NCBI RefSeq assembly: GCF_900217815.1
Contig: NZ_OBMT01000001.1
Location: forward strand, 186,001-250,000
Reading direction: 5' to 3'
From: Rhodobacter maris
Lineage (GTDB): Bacteria; Pseudomonadota; Alphaproteobacteria; Rhodobacterales; Rhodobacteraceae
Length of the DNA: 64,000 nt
The stretch's first letter is position 1. Every line of letters starts with the position of its first letter. The notes beneath the pieces were generated by a model that was given only the letters and a program-made list of their open reading frames with translations, was not told where the DNA came from and searched no databases. Position numbers and translations under genes: made by a program. Of this stretch, positions 1 to 10,105 are shown one piece after another.

Positions 1-186
1 TTCGATCCCGTCATGGATCAGCCGGTCGAGCCCGTAGCGGAAGATCGAATGCGTATGCCCGCCGCAGATCTCCATGATGCTGACCGGCTTTTGCTTCGTC
101 GCGCCAATCTCGTCGGCGGTCCTTGCAATCTCGGCCAAGAGCGCCTTTGCCAGCGCCGGATCGCGGAATTCAGAGGCGAATTTCAT
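1..186 (-). CDS. hypD: HypD, hydrogenase maturation protein (N-terminal part, cut by window edge)
   Basis: Only the first 62 residues are in the window; the gene continues beyond base 1. HypD is the iron-sulfur scaffold that, with HypC, carries the Fe(CN)2CO unit for the [NiFe] active site. The visible part ends shortly after the hallmark EICGGHTHS motif, whose cysteine falls at residue 41, the same position as the essential Cys41 of E. coli HypD. The ATG at 186 overlaps the hypC stop by four bases (ATGA), so the two are translationally coupled. hypE would be expected next, outside the window. Confidence 0.93.
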   Translation of the reverse strand, partial: MKFASEFRDPALAKALLAEIARTADEIGATKQKPVSIMEICGGHTHSIFRYGLDRLIHDGIE

Positions 187-473
187 GCCCGCCCCTCCAG
201 CGCCGCATCGCCCGCCGCCATCTGCTCGAGCGCCTCCTGCGCCTCGCCCAGATCGCGCAGCGCCTCAAGCGTCTTGGCCGCCTCATCCTCGTCGATCAGG
301 CTCATCGCAAAGCCGACGTGAATGAGCACCCACTGCCCGACAAGCGCCTCAAGCGGCCCCTCGGCCACGCAGGCCACATTGACCTCGCGCCGCACGCCCG
401 ACACTTCGGCGAGCGCGGCCATCCGCTCCGCATCGGTGATGGCGATGATCTGCCCCGGAATCCCCAGACACAT
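183..473 (-). CDS. hypC: HypC, hydrogenase maturation chaperone
   Basis: A 96-residue HypC/HupF-family protein starting MCLGIPGQI; the cysteine at position 2 (after Met removal, the N-terminal residue) is the ligand that holds the Fe(CN)2CO group and later contacts the large-subunit precursor. HypC works with HypD in the cytoplasm and delivers iron to pre-HupL. The start codon shares one base with the hupR stop (TGATG) and its stop overlaps hypD. A second paralogue, hupF, lies upstream in the same operon. The C-terminal third is alanine- and glutamate-rich and longer than in minimal HypC proteins. Confidence 0.93.
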   Translation of the reverse strand: MCLGIPGQIIAITDAERMAALAEVSGVRREVNVACVAEGPLEALVGQWVLIHVGFAMSLIDEDEAAKTLEALRDLGEAQEALEQMAAGDAALEGRA

Positions 474-1951
474 CAGCTCTCCTCCTCTTCCGACACCCGC
501 CCTGAAGGGTCGATGATGCCATACCGTTCAAGCTTTGCCCGCAAGCCCACCCGGCTGAGCCCCAGCTCTGCCGCCGCGCGGCTCTTGTTCCAGCGATTGC
601 GCGTCAGCGTTTCGCGCAGGATCCGCATCTCGATCAGCTCGACGCGATCCTTCAGCGTGCCCGCGGCGGTCATCACCTCTTCGGCAGAGCGGTCCGCTCC
701 CTCTTCCGAAGGCGCCGCCTGCAAAATGTGACGCGAAATCAGATCCGCGCCGAGCGTGTTTGACTGCGCGAACATCAGCATTCGCGTCACCTCGTTCGAA
801 AGCTCGCGCAGGTTCCCCGGCCAGTCGTAGTTTTCGAGGAAATCGAGCGCCGTGCCGTCAAAGCCCAGCACCGGCTTGCCGTGCCGCGCCGCCGCCTCGG
901 CCAGAAAGTTCTGCGCCAGAATCGCCACATCGCCCCGCCGCGCCCGCAAAGGCGGAAGCACTACCTCGCCGGTCGAGAGCGCATAATAGAGGTCCGAGCG
1001 GAATTTCCCGTCCGCCACCAGCGCGCGCAGATCGGCCGCTGCCGCCGTGATCAGGCGCAGGTTCGTGCCTGCCGTCTCCTGCCCGCCCAAGGGCGTGATC
1101 GCCCCCTCGGTCAGCATGCGGATCAAGGCCAGTTGCAAGGCCGGCGTCGCGGTCTCGATCCCGGCCAGAAACAGCGTGCCCCGGTCTGCCTTCTGCGCAA
1201 GGCCGATCTTTGCGACGCCACCGGGCAGAATGCCGCGACGTGCCCCGAAGAGTTCGATCATTGCCAGCTCTTCGGGCATGCCCGCAAGGTTGAGTTCATA
1301 AAACGGCTTGTCGGAGCGCAGCGAGACATAATGCATCGCCCGCGCCATCTGCGCCCGGCCCGAGCCCGGCTCGCCGCGCACCAGCACCGGCACATCGAAG
1401 CTCGCAAACTGCCGCGCCAGCGTCACCGCGCCGTTCATCGCGGAATTGGGCGTGCGCAGGATCGTCTCGAACCCCATCCCCTCGCGCAGCGCGCGGCGGC
1501 GTTTCTCGACCCGGCTTTCCTGGGTCGAGTTCAAAAGCCGCATCTCCAACGAGAGCCGGTCGTTCTCGCGTGCCAGCGCAAACATCCGCGCGGCGTTCCG
1601 CGCCGAGGCCAGAAGCTGCTCGGGATGCCAAGGCTTGGTGAGGAACTGGTGGATCCCCGCCTCGTTGATCGCCGTCATCATCGAGGCGCTGTCGGTATAG
1701 CCGGTGAGGATGATCCGTACCGTCTCCGGCCAGCGCTCGCGCACCTCGGTGAGAAAATCGACCCCCGTGCGCCCCGGCATGCGCTGATCGCAGATGATCA
1801 CCTGCACCCATTCCTCTTCGAGGATCGCCAGCGCCTCTGCCGCCCCCTTGGCGGTGAGGATATCGAAATCATCCTCCAGCGCGAGTTTCATCGCGCTGAG
1901 CGAATGGGGCTCATCATCGACGAGGAGGATCGCGGGGGCAGAGGCCGACAT
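473..1951 (-). CDS. hupR: HupR, response regulator of hydrogenase genes (NtrC-like, no sigma-54 motif)
   Basis: 492 residues. Residues 6-120 are a receiver domain with acidic pair DD12-13, phospho-acceptor Asp55 (IICDQRM), Thr/Tyr in ILTGYTD and Lys in TKPW. Residues about 160-400 are an NtrC-type AAA+ domain, but the Walker A is GEPGSGRAQ (193-201, Lys replaced by Arg), the GAFTGA loop is replaced by GARRGI (236-241), and Walker B reads GTLFLAGIE, lacking the usual DE. The C-terminus has a Fis-type helix-turn-helix. R. capsulatus HupR is known to activate hupSL with sigma-70 RNA polymerase and in the unphosphorylated form, which agrees with these losses. ATG at 1951 was chosen because it overlaps the hypB stop and immediately precedes the receiver domain. 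Confidence 0.93.
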   Translation of the reverse strand: MSASAPAILLVDDEPHSLSAMKLALEDDFDILTAKGAAEALAILEEEWVQVIICDQRMPGRTGVDFLTEVRERWPETVRIILTGYTDSASMMTAINEAGIHQFLTKPWHPEQLLASARNAARMFALARENDRLSLEMRLLNSTQESRVEKRRRALREGMGFETILRTPNSAMNGAVTLARQFASFDVPVLVRGEPGSGRAQMARAMHYVSLRSDKPFYELNLAGMPEELAMIELFGARRGILPGGVAKIGLAQKADRGTLFLAGIETATPALQLALIRMLTEGAITPLGGQETAGTNLRLITAAAADLRALVADGKFRSDLYYALSTGEVVLPPLRARRGDVAILAQNFLAEAAARHGKPVLGFDGTALDFLENYDWPGNLRELSNEVTRMLMFAQSNTLGADLISRHILQAAPSEEGADRSAEEVMTAAGTLKDRVELIEMRILRETLTRNRWNKSRAAAELGLSRVGLRAKLERYGIIDPSGRVSEEEES

Positions 1952-2985
1952 CAGCTTGCCTTGCGGGCGCGCCCGGCGGCGAGCCAGTCCAGCCAGGCCT
2001 GCATGCCCTCGCCGGTGCGGGCGGAGACGCGCAGCACCTCGATAGTGGGGTTCACGCGGCGGATATTGGCTTCGTAAAGGTCCAGATCCACGTCGCAATG
2101 CGGTGCGAGATCGACCTTGTTGAGGATCGCGAGCCCCGCGGCGGCAAACATGTCGGGGTATTTGAGCGGCTTGTCTTCGCCCTCGGTGACGGAAAGGATC
2201 GCCACTTTCGCATCTTCCCCAAGGTCAAAGGCGGCCGGGCAGACAAGGTTGCCGACGTTTTCGATGAACAAAAGCGCATGGTCGGGCAGCGGCAGACGCG
2301 CCAGCGCCTGTTCGATCATCGCGCCATCGAGGTGGCAGCCCTTGCCGGTGTTGACCTGCAGCGCCGGGGCGCCGGTGGCGCGGATGCGGTCTGCATCATT
2401 CGTTGTTTGCTGATCGCCCTCGATCACACCCAAGGGCGCGCCGCCGAGCATCTCGATCGTTTTCACCAAAAGGGTGGTCTTGCCCGAGCCGGGCGAGGAA
2501 ACCAGATTTGTCGCAAAAATCCCCTTTTGCGCCAGAAACTTGCGGTTTCGCGCGGCAAAGATGTTGTTTTTAGACAAGATGTCGGTCTCGATCTCGACCA
2601 GCCGCGCCTGGCTCATGCCGGGCACTTCCGTGCCTGCGAGCCCGTGGCCGAGATGAATATCGTGCCCGCAAGAGGCCCCATGCGCGTGATCATGCCCGTG
2701 GGCATGGTCGTGATCATGGCCTTCGCCGTGCGGATGCTCCGCCTCGGCCGCGGCATGCCCGCTGGTATGGCTGTGGCTGTGATTATGCGGATGGCTATGG
2801 CTCGTGCCATCGGCATGGGTGTGCCAATGTGTATGGTTATGGCTGTGCACCGCGCCTTTCGGCGGCTCCGCCAGCACGGCGAAGGGCGCGGGCTTGTGGC
2901 TCTCGGCCTCCTGACCGGTCTTTTTCAGATGGTCCTTGAACGCCTCTTCGACGCTATGGCCGCCGCACCCGCACACCGTGCACAT
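1951..2985 (-). CDS. hypB: HypB, nickel-binding GTPase for hydrogenase maturation
   Basis: 344 residues starting MCTVCGCGG, the N-terminal CxxCGC high-affinity nickel site. Residues about 45-120 form a histidine-rich stretch with roughly two dozen His in HxH and HxHxH runs, typical of HypB proteins that also store nickel. The C-terminal half is a SIMIBI GTPase: [10 protein letters not shown]-loop, [11 protein letters not shown], and NKVDL guanine-specificity motif. It acts in the cytoplasm with HypA to insert Ni into pre-HupL. ATG at 2985 shares one base with the hypA stop; longer open frame upstream is rejected because the CxxCGC motif must be N-terminal. Confidence 0.95.
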   Translation of the reverse strand: MCTVCGCGGHSVEEAFKDHLKKTGQEAESHKPAPFAVLAEPPKGAVHSHNHTHWHTHADGTSHSHPHNHSHSHTSGHAAAEAEHPHGEGHDHDHAHGHDHAHGASCGHDIHLGHGLAGTEVPGMSQARLVEIETDILSKNNIFAARNRKFLAQKGIFATNLVSSPGSGKTTLLVKTIEMLGGAPLGVIEGDQQTTNDADRIRATGAPALQVNTGKGCHLDGAMIEQALARLPLPDHALLFIENVGNLVCPAAFDLGEDAKVAILSVTEGEDKPLKYPDMFAAAGLAILNKVDLAPHCDVDLDLYEANIRRVNPTIEVLRVSARTGEGMQAWLDWLAAGRARKAS

Positions 2986-3326
2986 CAGAGCACCTCCAGA
3001 TCCTTGATCCGCATTTCCTCGCCCCCCTGCACCAGCAGCCGCGCCCCGCCGCAAAGCGGGCAACCATCGAGGCGATGGTCTATTTCTACCGTCTTTTCAC
3101 AGTCAAAGCACAGCGCCTTGCCGGGAATATCGATGATCTCGAGCGCCGCCCCTTCAGCAATCGAGCCGTTCATCACCACGTCGAAGGCGAAATCGAGCGC
3201 AGCGCGCTCCACCCCCGCCATCCGCCCGATCTCGAGACGCACCTTTGTCACACGCGCAAAACCCTGCGCGCGCCCCGCCTCTTCGATCACGCTGCGGATC
3301 CCTTCGACAATCGACATTTCATGCAT
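2985..3326 (-). CDS. hypA: HypA, nickel-insertion zinc protein
   Basis: 113 residues starting MHEMSIVEG; His2 is the nickel ligand conserved in HypA. The C-terminal half holds the structural zinc site as two CxxC pairs (CFDC about 73 and CPLC about 90). HypA partners HypB to load nickel into the hydrogenase large subunit. Its start lies inside the end of hupK (8-base overlap) and its stop overlaps the hypB start, so it is translated as part of the accessory operon. Confidence 0.94.
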   Translation of the reverse strand: MHEMSIVEGIRSVIEEAGRAQGFARVTKVRLEIGRMAGVERAALDFAFDVVMNGSIAEGAALEIIDIPGKALCFDCEKTVEIDHRLDGCPLCGGARLLVQGGEEMRIKDLEVL

Positions 3327-4203
3327 CGGGCGCCAGCTCCAGAGCCACCGGCACGCAGGGGTCGAGAATATCGACCACGAGGCGGGCGAGATCGGCCTTT
3401 TCGCTCGGCAGGGCGGCAAGGCTCTGCTCCAGCGCCCCCCCCGGGGCAAGAAGATGATCGGTCGGCGTGACGCGGGTGAGCGCGGTCAGGCGCCCCCCCT
3501 CGGCATCGGCCGAAAGCGCATAGGCGCCGCGCGCCGCAGCCACCACGGCGGTGCCATCGGGGCGCAGCTCGGCCGGGTAAGGGGTCAGGGCAAGCCGGTG
3601 CAGGTCGATCATCCGGCCCAGCGCACGCCAGAGCGGCCCGCGGCCCCAGAGGGCCTCCGCCTGCGCCATCAGCCCCGCCTCGGCAACCCGCCCGGCGGGG
3701 GAGTTTTCCTGCGCCGTCACCGCCATCGGGTCGGTGAGCGGCGGCAGGTCTGCGACCGCCTCACCGGGCGAGAACAGCTTTGCGAGTTCCGCAAGCAGCG
3801 GCGCCGCTCCGGCCCCGCTCGCGATGAACGAGGCCAGCCGCTCGGGCACCGGCCCGCCCCAGATCCAGCCCTGCAGCGCCGTGCCGCCCTCGGCCCAGGC
3901 GGCGGGCAGAGGCCGCGGCGGCACCCCCACGAGCTTCGGCCAGATCAGACAGAGCTTCGCCAGATGGTCGCGCAGGATCTCGTGCTGCACCGGCATTTGC
4001 GGCGCGGGCAGACCGAGCGCGAGCCGCACCGCCTGCCCCTGCGCCGCGCCGCAAAGGTTGAACAGTCGCGGCAGCAGTTCCGCCACCTCAACCGCGGGCC
4101 GCCCGAGCAGCATCCGCTCCAGCGGCAAAGGGTCGGGGCGGGAGATCTCGACCGTCAGTCTCGGGCCGTCGGGACGGAGCAGAATGCCGAGTTCGGCGCT
4201 CAC
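3319..4203 (-). CDS. hupK: HupK, hydrogenase assembly protein (HupL-like)
   Basis: 294 residues, matching HupK of the uptake-hydrogenase operons of Rhodobacter and rhizobia. HupK is thought to be a scaffold distantly related to the large subunit, acting before transfer of the Fe centre to HupL; the segment [10 protein letters not shown] (about residues 45-54) resembles the first cysteine box of large subunits but keeps only one cysteine. No signal peptide or membrane segment. Its ATG overlaps the hupJ stop by four bases. The assignment rests largely on position between hupJ and hypA, since HupK sequences diverge strongly. Confidence 0.85.
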   Translation of the reverse strand: MSAELGILLRPDGPRLTVEISRPDPLPLERMLLGRPAVEVAELLPRLFNLCGAAQGQAVRLALGLPAPQMPVQHEILRDHLAKLCLIWPKLVGVPPRPLPAAWAEGGTALQGWIWGGPVPERLASFIASGAGAAPLLAELAKLFSPGEAVADLPPLTDPMAVTAQENSPAGRVAEAGLMAQAEALWGRGPLWRALGRMIDLHRLALTPYPAELRPDGTAVVAAARGAYALSADAEGGRLTALTRVTPTDHLLAPGGALEQSLAALPSEKADLARLVVDILDPCVPVALELAPDA

Positions 4204-5039
4204 ACCGCGCCCCCCTCCGCCCTGTCGGGGGCCACAAGCCCGCCGGAAATCACTTGCCGTCGGCTTGGCTGCGCCAGAGCCTCACCACGCGTCACCGCTT
4301 CTGCGGCCGCCGCTTCGGCAGCGTGCACCGCCTCGATCTCGGCCTCACGGCTCGCGCGGATTTCGGCGCCCCGCGTGGTCTCGGCGCGGTTCTCCGGCTT
4401 GAAGAGCTCGCCCATCACGGCGCGCGCGACATCGCGTGCCTGCATCTGGCTCTGGAAATCACCCATAGAGGAGAACAAGGCGCAAGCCTTATAGCCCCCC
4501 ACCATCTCACGGCGGTTGTGGATGAATTCATAGATGCCGGAAGGGAAATGCATGTCCTCCTTGGCGCCCGGCACGAGCGCCGACCAGTCTTCTTCCGCGC
4601 CCGGCAGCACCACGAGATTCATGAACCAGGGCGAGACGAGCACACCAAGCCCACGCCCCTCATGGGAGCGAAACCCAACCGCCTCGATCGCCAGCGCCTT
4701 GTTCACTAAGGGCACGTCGCGCATTTTCGAATGCCAGATCTCACGAAAATCCGCGGTGAGCGCGGTGACCTGCGCCTCGATCCGCTGCTGTTCGAGCAGT
4801 TCTGGTGCGCCGGGGTCGAATTGCACGATGAAGGCATCGCGGGGGGCATCGCAATTGGGGCAATGCCAGTCCTCCGGAAGCGCGCGGAACGGCGTGCCCG
4901 GCAAGACCTGGCGGAAATCGTCGCCATGCGTAGGGTCGTAGGGTGTCCAGCAGATCTTGCATTCCATGATCGCGTGATCGGAAATGCGGTCATGGGCCCC
5001 CAGATAGCTGCCCTCGAAGCCCTTGATCGGACCGTTCAT
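4200..5039 (-). CDS. hupJ: HupJ with N-terminal rubredoxin (HupI-HupJ fusion)
   Basis: 279 residues. The N-terminal ~70 residues are a rubredoxin: CKIC (about 25-28) and CPNC (about 58-61) around a hydrophobic core with DWHCPNC. The rest is a HybE/HupJ-type hydrogenase assembly chaperone domain containing LVSPWFMNLVVLPG and FPSGIYEFIHNRRE. In rhizobia HupI and HupJ are separate proteins; R. capsulatus has them fused, as here. Rubredoxin HupI is implicated in protecting or assembling HupS iron-sulfur clusters under oxygen. The C-terminal ~60 residues are low-complexity Ala/Glu/Arg. ATG at 5039 overlaps the hupH stop by four bases and puts the rubredoxin at the very N-terminus. Confidence 0.92.
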   Translation of the reverse strand: MNGPIKGFEGSYLGAHDRISDHAIMECKICWTPYDPTHGDDFRQVLPGTPFRALPEDWHCPNCDAPRDAFIVQFDPGAPELLEQQRIEAQVTALTADFREIWHSKMRDVPLVNKALAIEAVGFRSHEGRGLGVLVSPWFMNLVVLPGAEEDWSALVPGAKEDMHFPSGIYEFIHNRREMVGGYKACALFSSMGDFQSQMQARDVARAVMGELFKPENRAETTRGAEIRASREAEIEAVHAAEAAAAEAVTRGEALAQPSRRQVISGGLVAPDRAEGGAV

Positions 5040-5863
5040 CGGATCGCCTCCAGCACTTCGCGCAGCCGCTCTGCGCTGTCTTCCAGGTCTTCGCGCGCGG
5101 CCAACACCACCTCGGGCATCGCCGTGACCTCGAATGTGTCGAGGATCAGCGCATCGGTCGAATTGAAGAACTGCACCCGCCAGACATGGGGGGTGGCGGT
5201 GGCGGTGATGCGGCAATTGCCGTAACCGCGCGAGAGCACTGTGACCGCTCCCTCCCCCAGCGCCTCCGCCAGCCAGGCGAGGTCTTCCTCGGTATGGGGC
5301 AGCAGGGTGAGGTTGATCACATGCGCCGCGCCCCCCTCGTAAGCAGCCGACTTGTCGAGCAATTCAGCCAGAAGAGCGGGAGCGTTTACCACTCCGGGCG
5401 GCGTGGCGAGCCCGGCGCCGCCGGCACGGCGGAAAGGTTCGAAGGCACGGCTCTGCGCGGCAGAGGGGACCGGCGCGACCTCGATCCGGTCGACCCCGGC
5501 GCCGGCCACGCACCAGACCCCGGCAAAGACCGATTCCTGCACCATCAGCGCGGGAATGCCGCGGATCTTCATTGCGACTTCGCCCTGCCCCATCGTCTCG
5601 GCAATGAGGGCACGGTTTTGTGCATCAAGCTCGCTCAAATCGAAGCATGCCCGCCCCGCCCCGGCGCAAGCGGATGCCGCGGCGGCCACCCGTACCAGCA
5701 GCGCGATCGCGGGCGCGACGGCCGTGCTGTCGGCGACGTCGGGCAGGTGGCTCTCATAGGTGCGCATCCCCGAGGGAAGCTGCATATAGCCAAGCTCCTC
5801 ATCTTCCTCGGGCTGCGAGCCGGGGCCGAAGCCGACGGGCGGCAGATGGAAATTCGAGACCAT
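5036..5863 (-). CDS. hupH: HupH (HyaF family) hydrogenase maturation protein
   Basis: 275 residues of the HupH/HyaF family. It begins with the family's Pro/Gly-rich N-terminus (LPPVGFGPGSQPEEDEELGYMQLP) and contains the characteristic SRGYGNCRITAT and WRVQFFNSTDALILDTFEV segments. HupH is needed for maturation of the small subunit, probably in iron-sulfur cluster handling, in the cytoplasm before Tat export. It follows hupG by three bases and overlaps hupJ by four. Confidence 0.92.
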   Translation of the reverse strand: MVSNFHLPPVGFGPGSQPEEDEELGYMQLPSGMRTYESHLPDVADSTAVAPAIALLVRVAAAASACAGAGRACFDLSELDAQNRALIAETMGQGEVAMKIRGIPALMVQESVFAGVWCVAGAGVDRIEVAPVPSAAQSRAFEPFRRAGGAGLATPPGVVNAPALLAELLDKSAAYEGGAAHVINLTLLPHTEEDLAWLAEALGEGAVTVLSRGYGNCRITATATPHVWRVQFFNSTDALILDTFEVTAMPEVVLAAREDLEDSAERLREVLEAIR

Positions 5864-5866
5864 GGA

Positions 5867-6283
5867 TCAGCCTTTCACGGCGAGAATATGGGGAATGCGG
5901 GCGAGGTAATCGTCCCAGTCGCGGATCTTCTCGATCCCGCCCAGAAAGGTGCCGTCGCGGTAAAAGAGGAAGGACGGGGTCTTCAGCACCCGGGTCGCTT
6001 CGCGCAGATCCGCTTCGATCGCATCGCCAACGACGGCGCAATCGAAGCCGTTCTGGAACGCCTGGCGCAGCTCCGGCAACACCACGGCGGCATCGGGGGT
6101 TTCGAGATTGCGGGCGGAATCACCCGGCACGAACAGGCAGTGTACCCCCGGGCGGCAGGTGAATTCGGCCAGATCGGAGGCATTTTCAAGCCGCGGCCAG
6201 CCAAATTCGGTGCTCAGACGCGCCACCAGAGGGTGCATCTGCCCGGAACGGGGCGCTGTGTCGAAAGGGGCGTGATCGTGCAT
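5867..6283 (-). CDS. hupG: HupG (HyaE family) thioredoxin-like hydrogenase chaperone
   Basis: 138 residues with a thioredoxin-like fold lacking the redox CxxC, as in HyaE/HupG; recognisable segments are FVPGDSARNLETPD and TPSFLFYRDGTFLGG. HyaE-type proteins bind the twin-arginine signal of the small subunit and prevent premature export. ATG at 6283 (MHDHAPFD) was preferred over an upstream in-frame start lying inside hupF because it leaves a normal 7-base gap after the hupF stop. Confidence 0.9.
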   Translation of the reverse strand: MHDHAPFDTAPRSGQMHPLVARLSTEFGWPRLENASDLAEFTCRPGVHCLFVPGDSARNLETPDAAVVLPELRQAFQNGFDCAVVGDAIEADLREATRVLKTPSFLFYRDGTFLGGIEKIRDWDDYLARIPHILAVKG

Positions 6284-6290
6284 GGATACC

Positions 6291-6611
6291 TCAGGCCGTG
6301 GTCTTGCCGGCCTCGAGCGCGGCTTGCAGATGGGGGGGGAGTTGCGGCGCGCGCGCTTCCAGATCGGCAAAGGCCGCCCCCAGATCGCCGCCCTGCATCA
6401 GCGCGCGCAAACCGGTGAGCGCCGCAGAGATCTGCTGCGCCTCCTCGGCGGAAATCACGGCGCGGGCCGCGCCGAGAAAGGCGAGCACCCAGTCTCCCGG
6501 CTGTGCCTCGGGAGTGAGCGAAAGATCGACGATGCCGGGCACGCCTTCCTCAATCACGTCACCGCGGATTCCATCGATGGCGCGGATCTGCACCGGAACG
6601 CCCACACACAT
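6291..6611 (-). CDS. hupF: HupF, HypC-like chaperone of the hydrogenase large subunit
   Basis: 106 residues starting MCVGVPVQI, a HypC paralogue with the essential Cys2 and the family core [16 protein letters not shown]. It carries the long C-terminal extension that distinguishes HupF from HypC; HupF is known in rhizobia to stabilise HupL at high oxygen and to assist HupK. ATG shares one base with the hupD stop. Confidence 0.92.
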   Translation of the reverse strand: MCVGVPVQIRAIDGIRGDVIEEGVPGIVDLSLTPEAQPGDWVLAFLGAARAVISAEEAQQISAALTGLRALMQGGDLGAAFADLEARAPQLPPHLQAALEAGKTTA

Positions 6612-7243
6612 CAGGCGCGCGCCTTCTGTGCAGCGGGGAAGAAGCGTTGATCCCCGCTCCGGCAGGCGTCTTCCTCCGAGGGGCGGCCATGTTCATAGGC
6701 GTCGCGGGCGAGCGAGGGATCGACGAGATCGTCGCAAAGCGTGACACCGGGCGCCACCTTGATGCCCCAGCTCTCCAGCTCGCGCACGGCCTCCTCGAGC
6801 GCCCGCGGGATCTGGTCGGCCACCGCCGGGCGCAGGCTGCCGCCGTAATCTTCCAGTTCGACCGGCTGGCATCCGATCAGCGTCATCCGGCCCGGGCAGG
6901 CACCGATCAGCTGCGCGGTGGCGAGCACGTCCTGAAAGCCGGTCTGGTGCAGGCTCATTTTCTTGGCCCCCATGAATGCGGGCACATCCTCGTCGCGCAT
7001 CGTCACCAGCGTGCCGGGCTCGAGCCCGAAATCGACCGCATCAAAGACAATCAACGCGTCGGCTTCTTCCAGGAACGGCAGCAGGTAGAGCCCCTGGGTG
7101 CCGCCATCGAGCAGTTTCACCGCCTCGGGCAGGGCATGGGTCTGGGCCATGGTCTCGACACAGCGCACGCCAAACCCCTCATCGGCCCACAGCACATTGC
7201 CGATGCCGAGAACGAGCACCCGTTCGGGTTTGACCGCCTGCAT
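6611..7243 (-). CDS. hupD: HupD, hydrogenase-specific endopeptidase
   Basis: 210 residues of peptidase family M52. [15 protein letters not shown] (about 13-27) has the nickel-sensing Glu/Asp, FDAVDFG supplies the second acidic ligand and the His in SLHQTGF the third. HupD removes the C-terminal tail of HupL after nickel insertion, allowing the mature enzyme to be exported. ATG at 7243 is supported by an AGGAGG eight bases upstream; an in-frame ATG eight codons earlier lacks one. The 267 bases to hupC contain the hupSLC terminator, so hupD probably has its own promoter or depends on readthrough. Confidence 0.94.
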   Translation of the reverse strand: MQAVKPERVLVLGIGNVLWADEGFGVRCVETMAQTHALPEAVKLLDGGTQGLYLLPFLEEADALIVFDAVDFGLEPGTLVTMRDEDVPAFMGAKKMSLHQTGFQDVLATAQLIGACPGRMTLIGCQPVELEDYGGSLRPAVADQIPRALEEAVRELESWGIKVAPGVTLCDDLVDPSLARDAYEHGRPSEEDACRSGDQRFFPAAQKARA

Positions 7244-7463
7244 GAAATCCTCCTGAACCGATTGCACGCGGGGCAGCCGGACTGCCCCAAGCGAAGACTA
7301 TGCCGGGCGCCGAAGCGGCGCCGTCACAAAGAGCCGGGTCGCGCCTCTTCGCGCATCCCCTTGAAGTCAGGGCCTGATTGCCAAAAACAACGAGTCGGGC
7401 CCGACCAGGCTTCGGAAGCATTGTTACCACCAAAACCCGGAAACTGGAAGAAATACTTCCATC

Positions 7464-7493
7464 AAAAACCGGGCGCAGAAGATCTGCGCCCGG
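7464..7493 (-). terminator. Intrinsic terminator after hupSLC
   Basis: Perfect 10-bp stem (CCGGGCGCAG, 7469-7478, against its complement 7484-7493) with a 5-base loop; on the minus strand it is followed by GGTTTTTGAT. It begins 17 bases after the hupC stop and separates the structural genes from the accessory operon. The remaining sequence to hupD (7244-7463) contains a 12-bp palindrome GTCGGGCCCGAC at 7394-7405 and no gene. Confidence 0.85.
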
Positions 7494-7510
7494 CTCTTAC
7501 ACCAAAGCAG

Positions 7511-8299
7511 TTACTCGATACGGTCGTCCTTGAAGGTCCGGAAGCCGGAGATCATCGTCGAAACCATGGATTGCCGGCTCATCACATCCTCGCGCACAGC
7601 GGCGTAGATATGGATGATTGCGAAGATCACGATCGCCCACATGCCGAGGTGATGCAGCGTGTGGATGCGCTGGCTGTTCTGCGCGATCCCGAGCACCCAG
7701 CCAAAGAGCGTGTCCGGCAGGCTGCCCTGCCCCGCCCCCTCGCCGTAGAGCGCCCAGCCGGTGATCATCATGAAGGTGATGCCGAGCGTGATGAAGAAGA
7801 ACATCGCCGCATGCGCAAGCGGGTTGTGGCCCACATATTTCTTTGGCTCTTCTTCGAGGAAGAGATACCAGCGCAACTCGAACAGGAACTCGCGGTAGTA
7901 ACGCAGGTTGAAGATCGGGATGTAGAACATCTGCCAGGCGTGACGGTTGCCCACGAAGGCCCAGTAGATCCGCGCGAGGAAGCCGATCGAGAGCACCGTG
8001 CCCGCGCCGAAATGGGCAAAGCGGATATAGCCCATGACAAACTGGTTCGTTGCCTCGCTGTAATCCATGCTCGGCAGCGGCGCCCCGATCAGGTAGCCGG
8101 TGATGCACAGGATGGTGATGCAAAGCGCATTCACCCAGTGCCAGATCCGTACCGGCGCCTCGTAGACATAGACCGATGTGCGGCGCCGGATACTCTCGAG
8201 ATCTTCGAGCGTGGCGTCGCCGGTCAGCCGGGACGCCTCGAAAATTTCTTCGGGCGGCACCCTCGGCTCATAGATCCTTTCGTCGGTGATCTTGCGCAT
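7511..8299 (-). CDS. hupC: HupC, cytochrome b subunit of uptake hydrogenase
   Basis: 262 residues of the HupC/HyaC/HydC di-heme cytochrome b family. It starts with a soluble stretch of ~45 residues, then four hydrophobic helices, with haem-ligand histidines in VRIWHWVNAL, RFAHFGAGT, HHLGMWAIVIF and IIHIYAAV. It anchors the periplasmic HupSL dimer to the inner membrane and passes electrons from H2 to the quinone pool. Nine bases separate it from hupL and the operon ends just downstream at a strong terminator. Confidence 0.95.
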   Translation of the reverse strand: MRKITDERIYEPRVPPEEIFEASRLTGDATLEDLESIRRRTSVYVYEAPVRIWHWVNALCITILCITGYLIGAPLPSMDYSEATNQFVMGYIRFAHFGAGTVLSIGFLARIYWAFVGNRHAWQMFYIPIFNLRYYREFLFELRWYLFLEEEPKKYVGHNPLAHAAMFFFITLGITFMMITGWALYGEGAGQGSLPDTLFGWVLGIAQNSQRIHTLHHLGMWAIVIFAIIHIYAAVREDVMSRQSMVSTMISGFRTFKDDRIE

Positions 8300-8308
8300 G
8301 ATGCCCCC

Positions 8309-10102
<1,794 letters not shown>

Positions 10103-10105
10103 GGC

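Noticed and set aside
2098-4494. A 798-codon plus-strand frame opposite hypB, hypA and hupK
   Set aside because: Shadow of GC-rich coding on the minus strand; its translation has no family features.
7394-7405. GTCGGGCCCGAC as a second terminator
   Set aside because: It has no loop and no adjacent T run good enough for termination; noted only as a palindrome.
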